From Gonatopus flavifemur (taxonomy: Eukaryota > Arthropoda > Insecta > Hymenoptera > Dryinidae), in the NCBI GenBank assembly GCA_018340375.1, contig JAFFJZ010000052.1:1364001-1428000 (forward strand): 64,000 bases of DNA, written 5' to 3'. Position 1 is the stretch's first letter, and every line of letters starts with the position of its first letter. Both the position numbers and the translations under genes were made by a program. The notes beneath the pieces are model-generated. The model did no database searches. It was not told the origin of the DNA and saw nothing but the letters and a program-made list of their open reading frames with translations. Positions 34,065 through 44,353 of the stretch are shown in pieces.

Positions 34065-35418
34065 TTAGAATCCTTTTTCAATATCCAGCTCATTACGTTT
34101 GCTACGAAAATTCTTTTCTATCGCAGACAATTCGTCCGTTTCCGGCCATTCATTTTGAATGTAATAGATAATCTTTTTCAGTAATTTATCATTGGCTGTT
34201 GCTTTAGCTACTTGAGAAAAATCTATTATTGAACATTCGCTTTGAATATGGTGAATATTCGAATATTCCGTCTTTGTACCGATGTGACAGTATGGCCGAC
34301 ATCCCTCTGTCACTTGCATCGCATGCTAACACTAACTGTACATTTGGGTCAAATAATGCTCATACTTTATCTGATGAAATTTGACTTTTCACCCAATCAA
34401 ATCCTTTTCGACATGCATTTGTGCAATTCCATTCTTCTTCTTTACAAAGTTCGTATAACGGCCAAATATGATCTGCCTTTTTTTCCGAAAAGCGTTCGTA
34501 AAAATCGATTAGGCCTAGGAACGCTTCTAGTTCCTCACGATTTTGCGGAATCAGTGCATCCCTAATGGCTTGTGTTTTTGAGGGGCTTGGATTGAGGCCG
34601 TTCTTGTTTATAACATAACCAAGTATTTCGATATTATCTTTGAAGAAATCACATTTGTCTACATTTACTCTCAAGCCCGCGTTTTCTAGCCTTGAAAAAA
34701 TTTCTGTTAGTACTGTAATGTGTTCTTCGTCTGTTTGTCCCGTGCAGTACATATTATTTATGTATATCTCTATATTTTCGATTCCCTTCAAAACTTCTTC
34801 TAAAATATCTTGACACTTGCCTGGACTAGACGCAACACCCTCTCCCAGTTTAGTATATCTGTATAATCCGTCATGCGTAATAATTGTCAGTGCGTCTTTG
34901 GATTCTTCGTCCAATTCAAATTGCATGAACGCATGTTTGAGATCAATTTGGGACCATTTCTTCCCTACTCTAAGTGTATTAAAAATTTTCTCTTTCAACG
35001 GTATAGGGTGTCGCTTAATCACCAACTGTGGATTCACTGTTAATTTGAAATTTCCACAAATTCTCACCTCACCATTTTTCTTCAAAACTGGTATTATGGG
35101 CGTGGCCCATTCGCTACAGGAGAGCGGTTCCAAATTTCCGGCTTTTATCAGTCTTCGTATTTCATTAGATATTTTTGGTAACAATGCAAAAGGTGCATGA
35201 TACGGTTTCAATTGTATTGGTTTAGCCCCTTCTTTGGACATCAAATGTATTTTCCTACCTTTATAACACCCTTGTGTATTTGAAAAAAGCATTGGATGTT
35301 TATCCAACATTTGCTGTTTGATAGCATTGCTTGTAATCTTCATTACTTCACTGGTTTGATCAGACGGTGATAATTTCAATGGCCATAGATTGAAAGCTTC
35401 CAGCCATTGTCTCCCCAA
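34065..35418 (-). pseudogene. Gypsy reverse transcriptase relic with internal deletion
   Basis: RT continues in the gag-protease frame: GRQWLEAFNLWP, SEWATPIIPVLKKNGEVRIC, WSQIDLKHAFMQFELDEES, LYRYTKLGEGVASSPG. The catalytic box reads IEIYINNMYCTG, so both Asps of YIDD are Asn. A TGA at 34,360-34,362 ends the open part. The frame then shifts, and after ACDASDRGMSAILSHRYKDG most of RNase H is missing before linker residues SQVAKATANDKLLKK. The polymerase is inactive. Confidence 0.82.
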
Positions 35419-35454
35419 AAGAATTGGCCCTTTTCCTTTGATTACATAGAGATC

Positions 35455-37011
35455 TCAATATTTCTCGTCGTTTACAAAATTAACTTTTACTTTCAATTCC
35501 CCTTTCGGATTGAAAGATAACCCTCCATAACAAGTGAGTATTAGATCACTGTCATTGAGTTTGACATTTGGGAAATATTTATGTTTGTCAAACTCGGATA
35601 TTGCTGTTATGTACGTACCTGTATCTACTTCCATTTTCGAATTCATATTGTTTACTAACACATTTACGAATTGAGGTTCAGCTTCTATCTTGTTACACAA
35701 GTTATATCGATTTTCTGATAAAATTGTATAAAAATCGTCTGAATAATAACATTCACTTTCTGAACTAGAATTATCATGTTTCATGTGATGCACTTTTTTT
35801 TCTTCCCGATTTGCGTTTCTGCTAATATTTTGAAGAAGATGATTTTTACCATACTTGATCAGGCAAGCTTTTTCCAAATGTCCAAATTTATGACAATGAT
35901 TACATTTTCTATCACGATACTTACAATCTTTCGTTTCATGATTATTTTTCATACCACAGCAAAAACAAACTCTAATCTTATTTCGCGTATCACGCATTCT
36001 CGATGCTTTTGATGTAGATGAATTTGATGTATTGTTGTTACCTTTGCTACTTATATTGTTGCTGCTGTTGCTTGGCCCTTCGCGTTTGTGCTGATAACGC
36101 CTTGATCCCATATGTTGAACTGCAGAGTCGTGCGGTTGTTTTTTTGTCTTCGACGCATTTTTTACTGCTGCTTCCCTTGTTGTTGTGATTTCGATGGCTT
36201 TCTTGAATGTCAAGTTGGTGTCACTGAACAGTGCGACTTCTGTATCTCTGTGTGCAATTCCACAGACTAGTTGATCACACAGAGCGTCATCCAAATCGGT
36301 AAAGTTACAATTTATGGACATTTCCTTTAATCTGGCCACGAATTCATTGACTGATTCGTCTGTTTTTCGTTTCGCTTGACGAAACAAGCATCTTTGCATT
36401 GCTGTGCTTTTCTTTGGTGTAAAATGCTCACTCACTAATTTCACGATTCCTTCAAACGTTTAATCTTTTGACTTTGTTGGTGCACACAGTCCTCGCACTA
36501 ATTTATAAGTTTCCGAACCACATTTTGTTAGTAGCGTTGTCACTTGCATTTTATTTTCTGTAATTTTGTTGGCGACGAAATACAATTCCATGCGTTCAAC
36601 GTATTCGTCCCAACTATCTTTGTTCTTATGGAATTCAAAGTCAGTCATGTTGTCGTCTGTAATATTGACCTCAGGTATGACCTCGCTGCTTTCAATGTTA
36701 TCGTCGTTATCTGATGATTGCGAGTCTTCTCGACTTTCGTTTTCTTCCTCCTGTGTTGATTCTCTATGACCCTCTATATCGGCAGCATTGGGTTGCTTTT
36801 CCACCAACGGTCTTTCCTCCTTTTCATAAACTTGAATTTCACGTATTTTCCTTGCGATTGTTCTCAGTTCATCAATTGCCAATAATTTGCACAGCGAATC
36901 ATTTGGATATTCGCTCAGTAAATCGACCAAATCGTTTTTACTCAAACTTTGAACACTGATTTGTGAAAGATCCATATATCGTTCCACTGATTTACACACC
37001 ACGCTCGTCAC
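35455..37011 (-). pseudogene. Gypsy gag and protease relic
   Basis: A single frame with in-frame stops TAA (36,460-36,462, after LCAPTKSKD) and TGA (35,455-35,457). The N-terminal gag is acidic (EEENESREDSQSSDNDDN). The next part has a retrotransposon Gag core (RCLFRQAKRKTDESVNEFVA, CNFTDLDDALCDQLVCGI) and two zinc knuckles (CFCCGMKNNHETKDC; CNHCHKFGHLEKAC). The protease motif MEVDTGTYITAIS retains DTG. A start at MDLSQISV is more likely than the first Met, but this is uncertain. Confidence 0.82.
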
Positions 37012-37324
37012 GTGTTCACTATATTGAGTACATCAAACATATACTCGTTTTACACCAAGTCACTTTTTATCACTTGATAATGCCCTTTTGACATCGTACT
37101 GAGTTTTTATACCTCAAGTCTTATCGACTGACTCGAACGTAGTGATATCGTTTTACTCGGAACGCGTGTTTCCGCCGGTACTCACTATTTTAGTTGAACG
37201 AGATTAACCGGCACTGGACTATATCCATCTTTACCCTCGTCGCCAATCGTAACGTCTTTAGGAGGAAGGGTTTGGAGGTTGATGCTTCACAAGCAAGAGT
37301 TGGAATTCAAGTGTCTTTATCATA

Positions 37325-39360
37325 TACAGGGTGGGGCATTTAAAGTGTCGCGGGCGTTTTTTCCAAAAATAAAGTGAGATACGAGAAAATTTTTCGGACA
37401 AAAGTTGTAGGGTACCGAGGGGGACATCCGATGGTGGCCTTGGCTTTGACCTCAAATCTCATCTTCAAGGGCATTCTGAGATCAACTCTTGTTTTTTAAA
37501 TAGCATCTCATATTTTTTACTGGAGATTTGGATTCTAGGTCAAAAACCAAGAAACTTTTGTCTGAACCATTTTCCTGAAATCCGCAAAAATGGCGCTCTA
37601 ATCGATATTGTTCCATTTTGAATCTGACATTCGAATAACTCGAAAACGAAGGGTCTTGCAAAAGAATGTTTCGTACAAAAGTTGTCAATACACAACACAT
37701 TTCAATCGTCTACATTACCACCATTCAGAGCTCACGCGATGTAAACAAACGACGGGGTTCAGTGAAAATTCACGATTTTGAAAGTCAGTTTGTCAGTTAC
37801 ATTTGATTATTACTTGGTTTATGACAAATTGAAAATCATGGATATCCGATACACGGTTTCTGAAAAGATCGATATGATCTACATTTACGGTGAAGTGCAT
37901 AAGAACCCCAGACAAGCATATGACTTGTATGCAGAACGATTTCCTGAAAGAACAACGCCATCCATTAGGTATTTTCAACGCATTACAAAATTATTCTCAG
38001 AAACGGGAAGTGTCACAAGGGAAAAACGACATCGAATGAGAACTGTTAGCGGAGAAAATGTGGAAGTTAATGTACTAGCTGCAGTAGCCAATAATCCACA
38101 CGTGAGCTCTCGTGAAATTGAACTCCATTCGGGAATTTCTCGAAGAAGTGTTCTTCGAATACTGAAACGTCACAAATTCCATCCGTATCACATTTGTTTG
38201 CATCAAGACCTTCACGGTGATGATTTCGAAAATCGTGTCCAGTTTTGTCGATGGGGTCTAGCGCAAATGCACAATAACAACTTCATCAACATATTATTTT
38301 CTGATGAGTCGACGTTCACCAATCATGGTCAAGTAAATCGACATAATATGCATTACTGGGCGACAGAAAATCCAAGATGGTTACGTCAAGTAGAGCATCA
38401 AAGACAATGGGCTGTGAATGTTTGGTGTGGTATTTTTCGATCTCGAGTAATTGGACCGTACTTCATTGCAGATACGCTAAATGGAGAGAAGTACAGACAT
38501 TTCTTAGATCAAGTACTTCCAACATTACTTGAAGACATACCTATTCAGGAACGATTGAATATGTGGTATCAACACGATGGTTGTCCATCCCATTATGCAG
38601 TCACAGCTCGAGAAATATTGGACAGAGATTATCCTGGACGATGGATAGGACGTCGTGGACCAGTTCATTGGCCTGCCCGTTCTCCGGATCTTACTTCTCC
38701 AGATTTTTTTTTATGGAGATACATAAAAGATACAGTTTATCAACAAGCACCGACTACACCTGAGAATATGCGTCAACGAATCATCAATGCATGCGCGAGC
38801 ATCAATGAAGATATTTCAGCACGAGTTCAGCAATCTTTTGTAAAACGTTTTGAAATGTGTATTGAAGTCGAAGGCCATCATTTTGAGAATCTACTGCATT
38901 AAAATTATCCAAGTGATGTAGACGATTGAAATGTGTTGTGTTTTGTCTGTTATACCCCATCACCTCCGTTTCAGTTCAAGGGGTCCCCCTTGGAATCAGA
39001 CAACTTTTGTCCGAAACATTCTCCTCCAAGACCTTTCGTTTCCGAGTTATTCTGATGTCAGATTCAGTATGGAACAATATCGATTAGAGCGCCATCTTTG
39101 CGGATTTCAGGAAAATGGTTCAGACAAAAGTTTCTTGGTTTTTGACCTAGAATCCAAATCTGCAGTAAAAAATATGAGATGCCATTTAAAAAACAAGAGT
39201 TGACCTCAGAATGCCCTTGAAGATGAGATTTGAGGTCAAAGCCAAGGCCACCATCGGATGTCCCCCTCGATACCCTACAATTTTTGTCCAAAAAATTTTC
39301 TCGTATCTCATTTTATTTTTGGAAAAAACGCCCGCGACACTTTGAATGCCCCACCCTGTA
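37325..39360 (+). mobile_element. complete DD41D (rosa-like) Tc1/mariner transposon
   Basis: 2,036 bp flanked by TA on both sides. The inverted termini are about 390 bp (left) and 440 bp (right; a ~60-bp segment near 38,940-38,995 is absent from the left). The ends read TACAGGGTGGGGCATTTAAA inward. It is inserted in the 5' LTR of the Gypsy element, so it is younger than that insertion. It carries one intact transposase, making it the best candidate autonomous DD41D copy here. Confidence 0.93.
37838..38902 (+). CDS. DD41D transposase, intact
   Basis: 354 residues from MDIRYTVSEKIDMIYIYGEV (an upstream in-frame Met at 37,778 lies in the leader and is less likely). Residues ~1-120 are two helix-turn-helix units: a DUF4817-like opening (NPRQAYDLYAERFPERTTP), then HVSSREIELHSGISRRSVLR. 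The DDE domain has Asp156 (LFSDES), Asp247 (QHDGCPSH) and Asp289 (RSPDLTSPDFFLW), with 41 residues between the last two. Also WCGI and HYWATENPRWLRQVEHQRQW. It ends HFENLLH. It would cut and paste the element at TA sites in the nucleus (family knowledge). No lesion is visible. Confidence 0.92.
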   Translation: MDIRYTVSEKIDMIYIYGEVHKNPRQAYDLYAERFPERTTPSIRYFQRITKLFSETGSVTREKRHRMRTVSGENVEVNVLAAVANNPHVSSREIELHSGISRRSVLRILKRHKFHPYHICLHQDLHGDDFENRVQFCRWGLAQMHNNNFINILFSDESTFTNHGQVNRHNMHYWATENPRWLRQVEHQRQWAVNVWCGIFRSRVIGPYFIADTLNGEKYRHFLDQVLPTLLEDIPIQERLNMWYQHDGCPSHYAVTAREILDRDYPGRWIGRRGPVHWPARSPDLTSPDFFLWRYIKDTVYQQAPTTPENMRQRIINACASINEDISARVQQSFVKRFEMCIEVEGHHFENLLH

Positions 39361-39496
39361 TATAATGTTAACAGATGCCCCCGCATTCCTCGTGTCAGTC
39401 TCGATCACACGCATACTGTACATACACTCTCTCTCATCCGTCCTCTCTTCACGCACGCGCCGCTACATGTTCTCTATGTCCACTACAATATATGCG

Positions 39497-39850
39497 AAGT
39501 TTTTTTTCAGTTGTTGCATTGAAGGGGTGTATTAATTTGTTAGCAATGCAATTAGGGATCCTTCAGTGAGAGATAAGACAACGGCCGCCATAACCAAAAA
39601 ATAAGTACCCAATTGATGCGTCATCCAATCAGTAAAAGTGAGTGATCACTTTGCCGTCATGCTTTCAATGAATTCTGCAATTTTATCCATTGACTGACGC
39701 GCAAATTGATCCCTATCCCATTGATGACGGTAAGTAGAGAGCCGATTGCGTCATCCCTCATTGAAGGGTCCCTAAATGCAACCACTCTCAGTGTAATGCT
39801 GTTGCGAGTTTTTTTTTAGTTGGCAGCACTGCACGTCTGAGCGTTGTGCG
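39497..39850 (+). repeat. dispersed repeat copy carrying a MITE
   Basis: Outside the MITE, 39,535-39,551 plus 39,782-39,850 match 17,120-17,216 (AACCACTCTCAGTGTAATGC, GCACTGCACGTCTGAGCG, then TTGTGCGTG). Confidence 0.75.
39552..39775. mobile_element. MITE with 6-bp target duplication
   Basis: 224 bp with inverted termini of about 24 bp: TTAGGGATCCTTCAGTGAG on the left and TTAGGGACCCTTCAATGAG inward from the right. It is flanked by ATGCAA at 39,546-39,551 and 39,776-39,781. The related locus at 17,125 has a single ACGCAA and no insertion, confirming the boundaries. Superfamily unassigned; the internal sequence is unrecognised. Confidence 0.85.
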
Positions 39851-40433
39851 TGAACATGAGAGCTCTGTAAGACAACTTAGATGATTCATTATAGTTATCA
39901 CAAATGGAAAATTCTAATATTCAACACTGTGTCTAATTATTCTCTGTCAACTAGAACAGAGATGGACGTTTTTGTATTCCGGGAGTATTTCTTGGATAAG
40001 ACTTCTTTTGACCTCATATTTCACTTTGGAGACATATTTTACACAAGGAAAAGTACTCCCCACTAAAAGTACTCCCGCAATACAAAAATACCCATCCTTG
40101 GATTAGAATATATATACATGGAGGGAAAAATAAGAAATATTTGTGTATCACTCATCGTAATGGAGCGTCATTAAATTCCAATGATCTGATCGATCAAACG
40201 GGAATGACGGAGGATTTTAACTAAATAATTAATTTTCTAAAAGGGATAAGTTGACCAACCGTGAGAATTTTGTTAATGGTGATTTCCGTTCATCTTCACT
40301 GAAAGAAATGGTTGGTCACAGTTATCAAATATATCCGAAAAACATTTTTTGGTACTTGAAATCTTTTTGGAGTTGAATATATTTTTTTGAGCATTCAAAC
40401 TGTATCCTGTAGAATCAGTGGAATTCGTTCAAG
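39851..40433. other. intronic sequence, nothing recognised
   Basis: AT-rich; no ORF, splice-supported exon or repeat family recognised. GTACTCCC recurs near 40,050-40,075 around a short inverted stretch. Confidence 0.4.
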
Positions 40434-41092
40434 AGGGTAGTCCAGTGATGAAAACAGGGTTTTTTCAATGATGTATTCCCCAAAGTAGGAAATATATTGT
40501 AATCAAAAACTTTCGATACATCAAAATATGAGGATGTAACTATACAAAAAAATTTTTCTCCATTAATCTTGTGTCCAAAATGGCGGATTCGAAAAAATGC
40601 TCTCCTCCGCTGGCGTTAAGGATAACTACGGCAACGAGTGATCTAAAATGAACAAACTAAACGATTTTCTCATCTGCATTGCTGTCGCTATAGACCGTAC
40701 TAGAATCATGAAGATTCATTGTTATTCAACGATGTTATAAACAATTTGAGTTGCAAGAAAGTGTTTGGAAAATTCAAATCACCGCCATTTTGTTATTTGA
40801 AGAAAAATCATTGATTCTAGTACAGGCCATAGTCACAACAATACAGGTTAGGAAATCGTTTGGTTTGTTCATTCTAGATTACCCGTTCCCGAGTTATCTC
40901 CAATGCCAGCGGAAAAAAGCATTTTTTTAGATCCGTGATTTTGGGCACAAGATTGATGAAGAAAAAAAAAATTTTTTGGTATAGTTAAATACTCGTATTC
41001 TGATGTGCAAAAATTTTTGGATCACAACATATTCCCTGCTTTGAAAAAAAAATCATTGGAAAACCCCTGTTTTTCACTAGACTAGCCCCTGA
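40434..41092. mobile_element. foldback element with ~290-bp arms
   Basis: Arms 40,434-40,720 and about 40,800-41,092 are imperfect inverted repeats (roughly 75-80% by eye) around an ~80-bp loop. Ends read TAGTCCAGTGATGAAAACAG and TAGTCTAGTGAAAAACAG inward. Internal landmarks CTTGTGTCCAAAATGGCGG and GATTCTAGTAC occur in both arms. No coding capacity; no clear target duplication; superfamily unknown. Confidence 0.8.
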
Positions 41093-41743
41093 AGTAATGG
41101 AGATTCCAGTATCAAAAGTTTCGAAATTTTCATCACATAAGTTTCGTCTGAGAACATATCATGGTGCAAATATAATTCTGAATAATATTTTCATCAGCAA
41201 TTGACACCTTCAATTTAATGATCTGCTCTGATTTGTGGAACGGTTTTGATGATTCTCCAAATTTTACCCCATTGGAATGGACGTCAGGTCAGGGAAGGAT
41301 AAGAACTTCATCAGCAGTGGTTGTTTATGTTAACGTTTTTGATTTTTCCTCAAAAGTCGATCAATTGAAAAATGGTTATTGTTTGGTATGTTTATGGAAA
41401 CGCATGAATGTCTGTCAGGTTTTGCTCATGATTTGATGGATGAATAGTTATTTTATGGTTAGTGGCCATAATAAACTTGTATCTGGACTGAAATCCTGTC
41501 AGACTAACAAATTAACATTTTCCCACCCATGAAATTGGTCATGTTACATCATATAGAGTTCGTAACAGTATGAAACTTTTTCACACTCAGACCATAAACA
41601 AGTAGTTGAATCCAGATCCTGAATACGAGAACAGTTATTTTTTTATACTCGGTGAAAAGCGAGGGATCGCAGTGACGCCCCTGAATATGGTAATTCAAAT
41701 CCATCGTTAGAAAATCTATTCATAAATCAATATCGTTTTATAG
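41093..41743. other. end of UGT intron
   Basis: No TE recognised. The last ~30 bases before the acceptor are AT-rich but not a strong pyrimidine tract. A small frame at 41,218-41,436 has no known domain. Confidence 0.4.
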
Positions 41744-41963
41744 GATTTGAAGAATTTCATTGATGAAACTCCGGAAGGTTTCATCTACGTGAGTTTGGGA
41801 ACGAACGTGGATACAACTTCATTGCCGACGGAAACTTATGAAATTTTTGTGGAAGTGTTCTCCAAATTGCCGTGCAAAGTCGTATGGAAACAAAATGGAA
41901 ATTTCACGAAAACACATGATAATATCTTCTCAGCGAAATGGTTTCCTCAAAAAAGTGTACTAG
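41744..41963 (+). CDS. UDP-glycosyltransferase, exon at the start of the sugar-donor domain
   Basis: A 220-bp exon with AG acceptor (TTATAG) and GTATAT donor. It reads DLKNFIDETPEGFIYVSLGT, NVDTTSLP, then SKLPCKVVWK and SAKWFPQKSVLG with a split final codon. FIYVSLG opens the UDP-sugar-binding domain, and FPQKSVLG is the beginning of the UGT signature, whose remainder (HP...HGG) must lie in the next exon. 220 bp matches, to my recollection, the size of the corresponding vertebrate UGT exon. The frame is open and joins the 16,173-16,546 exon exactly. No following exon was found in the remaining 22 kb; it may lie beyond the window or the gene may be truncated. Confidence 0.87.
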
Positions 41964-42664
41964 GTATATTATAATCAAGTCACGTTGGAATTGGAACGCT
42001 GATCATCTTTATTGAGGAGGTGGACCACTCCAAAGGTCGGAAAACTTCGGAAATCTTTTTGAAAATAACTGAATAACACATCGAAATTTGGTGAAAACTT
42101 CTTGATATTACATCAACTTACGTTCTGATAGCTCGTCTTGGTACTTTGAAGTATCAGTAAAGCTCTTTTCAGTTCATCAGAAGAACAAAGAAAATCGATA
42201 CCTCAGAGTACGGGAGCCAAATTTCGGAACATGAGTCAACTATTAAAGTGTGTTTTTGAATCCTTTCAGAGCTGTGAACAACAAACTGGGGACTTCTCAG
42301 TATTTTTTCCTGTGCATGGGGGTAGCCCTTGATTGTGAAAGGTTATGCTCCTGAGACTTCTCTCGATTCATATCGAACCCACGGAAATCACAAACACTCG
42401 AACACGTTTTAGAATCAATCCACGCCAACAGTAGAACGGCAGAGAAAATTTCGTCCAAATGAAAAATAAAAAATTTAACGTATCAGAACTCACCGAAAAC
42501 ACATTCCTTGTATGAAACATTTTGTTCTCCCGTCAATAGTTCCTGAAATGGAAATTGAATTTCAATGTCCTCAAAATCACTACAATTCAAATTATATTCC
42601 GCAATTACTCAGCGAGAATTCTATTGAAATGGCTTGAGATTTGATATACAGCTTCATCAAAGTT
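41964..42664. other. non-coding; contains inverted copy of the 1-250 repeat
   Basis: Probably intron after the UGT exon. 42,420-42,645 is the reverse complement of the repeat at the window start. Nothing else recognised. Confidence 0.45.
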
Positions 42665-43010
42665 CACGTCCGCCATCTCGTAACCGCTATCATGAATTCG
42701 GGATTTGGCCCCAGATTCGAAATCAGCACCCTGGAAAACCCCTAGAACCCATGTTTCATAAGAATCCGTCTATAACTGACAAAACGACTGAATTCCCGTC
42801 CACCATATTGGTTCCGCCATCTGGAATTCGTTTTTCAACGTCTGATTCAAATCCCTCACCCTCGAGAACCCCTAAGACCCATGTTTTATATGAATCTGTT
42901 CACAAATGCGAAATTGACTGAATTCATGTCGGCCATCTTGAATTCGGGATTTGACTCCAGATTCGGATTCAGCACCCTCGGAAACCCCTAGGACCCATGT
43001 TTCATAATAA
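42665..43010. repeat. three-unit tandem repeat (~115-130 bp)
   Basis: Repeated landmarks GAATTCGGGATTTG, CAGATTCG, CACCCTCG and ACCCCTAGGACCCATGTTTC occur in three diverged copies: ACCCATGTTT near 42,747, 42,877 and 42,990. Not coding. Confidence 0.75.
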
Positions 43011-43059
43011 TTCATCGATTCAAGCCAAAATGACGAATATTCAAAGTAAATGACTTGTA

Positions 43060-44351
43060 TACAGGGTGAGGCATTTATCTTGAGAGAACTAAATATCTTG
43101 GTGGGATCACTTCTTTTCGGAAAATGTTTCACACTAAAGTTGTGATACAAAGAGGGGGCCACAAAACTACGATACCAGTTTCCTCACAGATGGCGTTGAG
43201 ATCGATTAAAATGGGGACAACATCATTTTTTGGAATGAAAACCCCCACTTTTTAATGCATATCTTGATTCTACGCGAAAAACTGAGTAACTTGTGCTTGA
43301 AACGTTTTTCTAAATTCTTGAAGATGGCGCCACAATCGATGAAAAATAAAGTCTATGGAACAATGTGCGGATATCTTGTGGAATGCATCCAAGAGCCGAA
43401 ATATCTCATCCGAATGTTGTTGTTGAGAGAGGGGGAGACACAATGGCGATATCAGTTCCATAGTAGATGGTGCTGTGGTCGGTAAAAATGAGGTGAACTT
43501 CAATTTTTCAAATGGGCACTCCTACTCTTCATCGCATATCATGATTCTACGCGGGAAAATGAGGAATTTTTGTTTGAAACATTTTCCCTAAATTCTTGAA
43601 GATGGAAACGGTGGAAAATGAAGTTGATGAAAAATTTCTACTGCATTATGTGTGAAGCAACGCTCAACAAACAATAATAATTTCAGAGAAGAAATTGAAC
43701 ACAAAACACAACAAATGTCATGTCCAAAACATTGTAAATGACTTCAATTCAATGTAACTCTTCTAATGCAGTAGAACTATTTCATCAACCTCATTTTCCA
43801 CTGTTCGAACTTCAAGAATTCAGGAAAAATGTTTCAAACAAAACTTCCTCATTTTTTCGCGTAGAATCATGATATGCGATGAGAAGTAGGAGTTTCCATT
43901 AAAAGAATTGAAATTCACCTCAGTTTCACTGACCACAGCGCCATTTACTATGGAACTGATATCGTCATTGTGTCGTCCCCTCTCTTAACAACAACATTCG
44001 AATGAGATATTTCGGCTCTTGGATGCATTCCACAAGATATCCGCATACCGTTTCATGGACTTCGTTTTTCATCGATTCTGGCGACATCTTCGAAAATTTA
44101 GAAAAACGTTTCAAGCAAAAGTTACTCAGTTTCTTGCGTAAAATCAAGATATGCAATAAAAAGTGGGGGTTCCTGTTTAAAAAAATGATGTCAACCCCAT
44201 TTTAATCGATCATAACACCATCTATGATGAGACTGATATCGTAGTTTTGTGGCCCCCTCTTTGTATAACAACTTTTTTATGGAACATTTCCCAAAAAAAA
44301 GTGATTCTACCAAGATATTTGGTCGTCTCAAGATAAATGCCTCACCCTGTA
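43060..44351. mobile_element. long-arm foldback, non-autonomous Tc1/mariner-like
   Basis: 1,292 bp flanked by TA. Inverted arms of about 585 bp (43,060-43,645 and about 43,766-44,351) around a ~120-bp loop. Ends read TACAGGGTGAGGCATTTATC. Landmarks such as GGAACAATGTGCGGATATCT and CGATATCAGTTCCATAGT are mirrored. No transposase. The right end abuts the next element, sharing one TA. Confidence 0.9.
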
Positions 44352-44353
44352 TA

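Larger units (their letters stand above)
32762..39487 (-). mobile_element. Gypsy LTR retrotransposon with a transposon nested in its 5' LTR
   Basis: Minus-strand element with 201-bp LTRs starting TGTAGTG and ending GACGTTAC. The 3' LTR is 32,762-32,962. The 5' LTR is 37,249-39,487, split by a 2,036-bp DD41D insertion. Flanking duplications are ATAT at 32,758-32,761 and 39,488-39,491. A polypurine tract (AAGGAGAGGGGAGT, complement of 32,963-32,976) abuts the 3' LTR. TGGCGACGAGGG inside the 5' LTR (about 37,235-37,246) is the likely primer-binding site. Net length without the nested element is about 4.7 kb, shortened by a pol deletion. Confidence 0.93.
37249..39487 (-). repeat. Gypsy 5' LTR, split by a DD41D element
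   Basis: 37,249-37,324 and 39,361-39,487 together give one 201-bp LTR plus a duplicated TA. The first part carries GTAACGTCTTTAGGAGGAAG; the second carries CATCCGTCCTCTCTTCACGC. Loss of promoter continuity would silence this copy. Confidence 0.92.
16547..41743 (+). other. 25.2-kb UGT intron filled with nested transposons
   Basis: Bounded by a GT donor (16,547) and an AG acceptor (TTTTATAG, ending 41,743), both in phase 0. The contents in order are a dispersed repeat, a LINE, a multicopy-family pseudogene with foldback and RTE insertions, a Copia element, a Gypsy element with a nested DD41D transposon, two MITE-type elements and a foldback. Non-TE intron sequence appears limited to parts of 16,547-17,100, 39,851-40,433 and 41,093-41,743. 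Confidence 0.8.
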
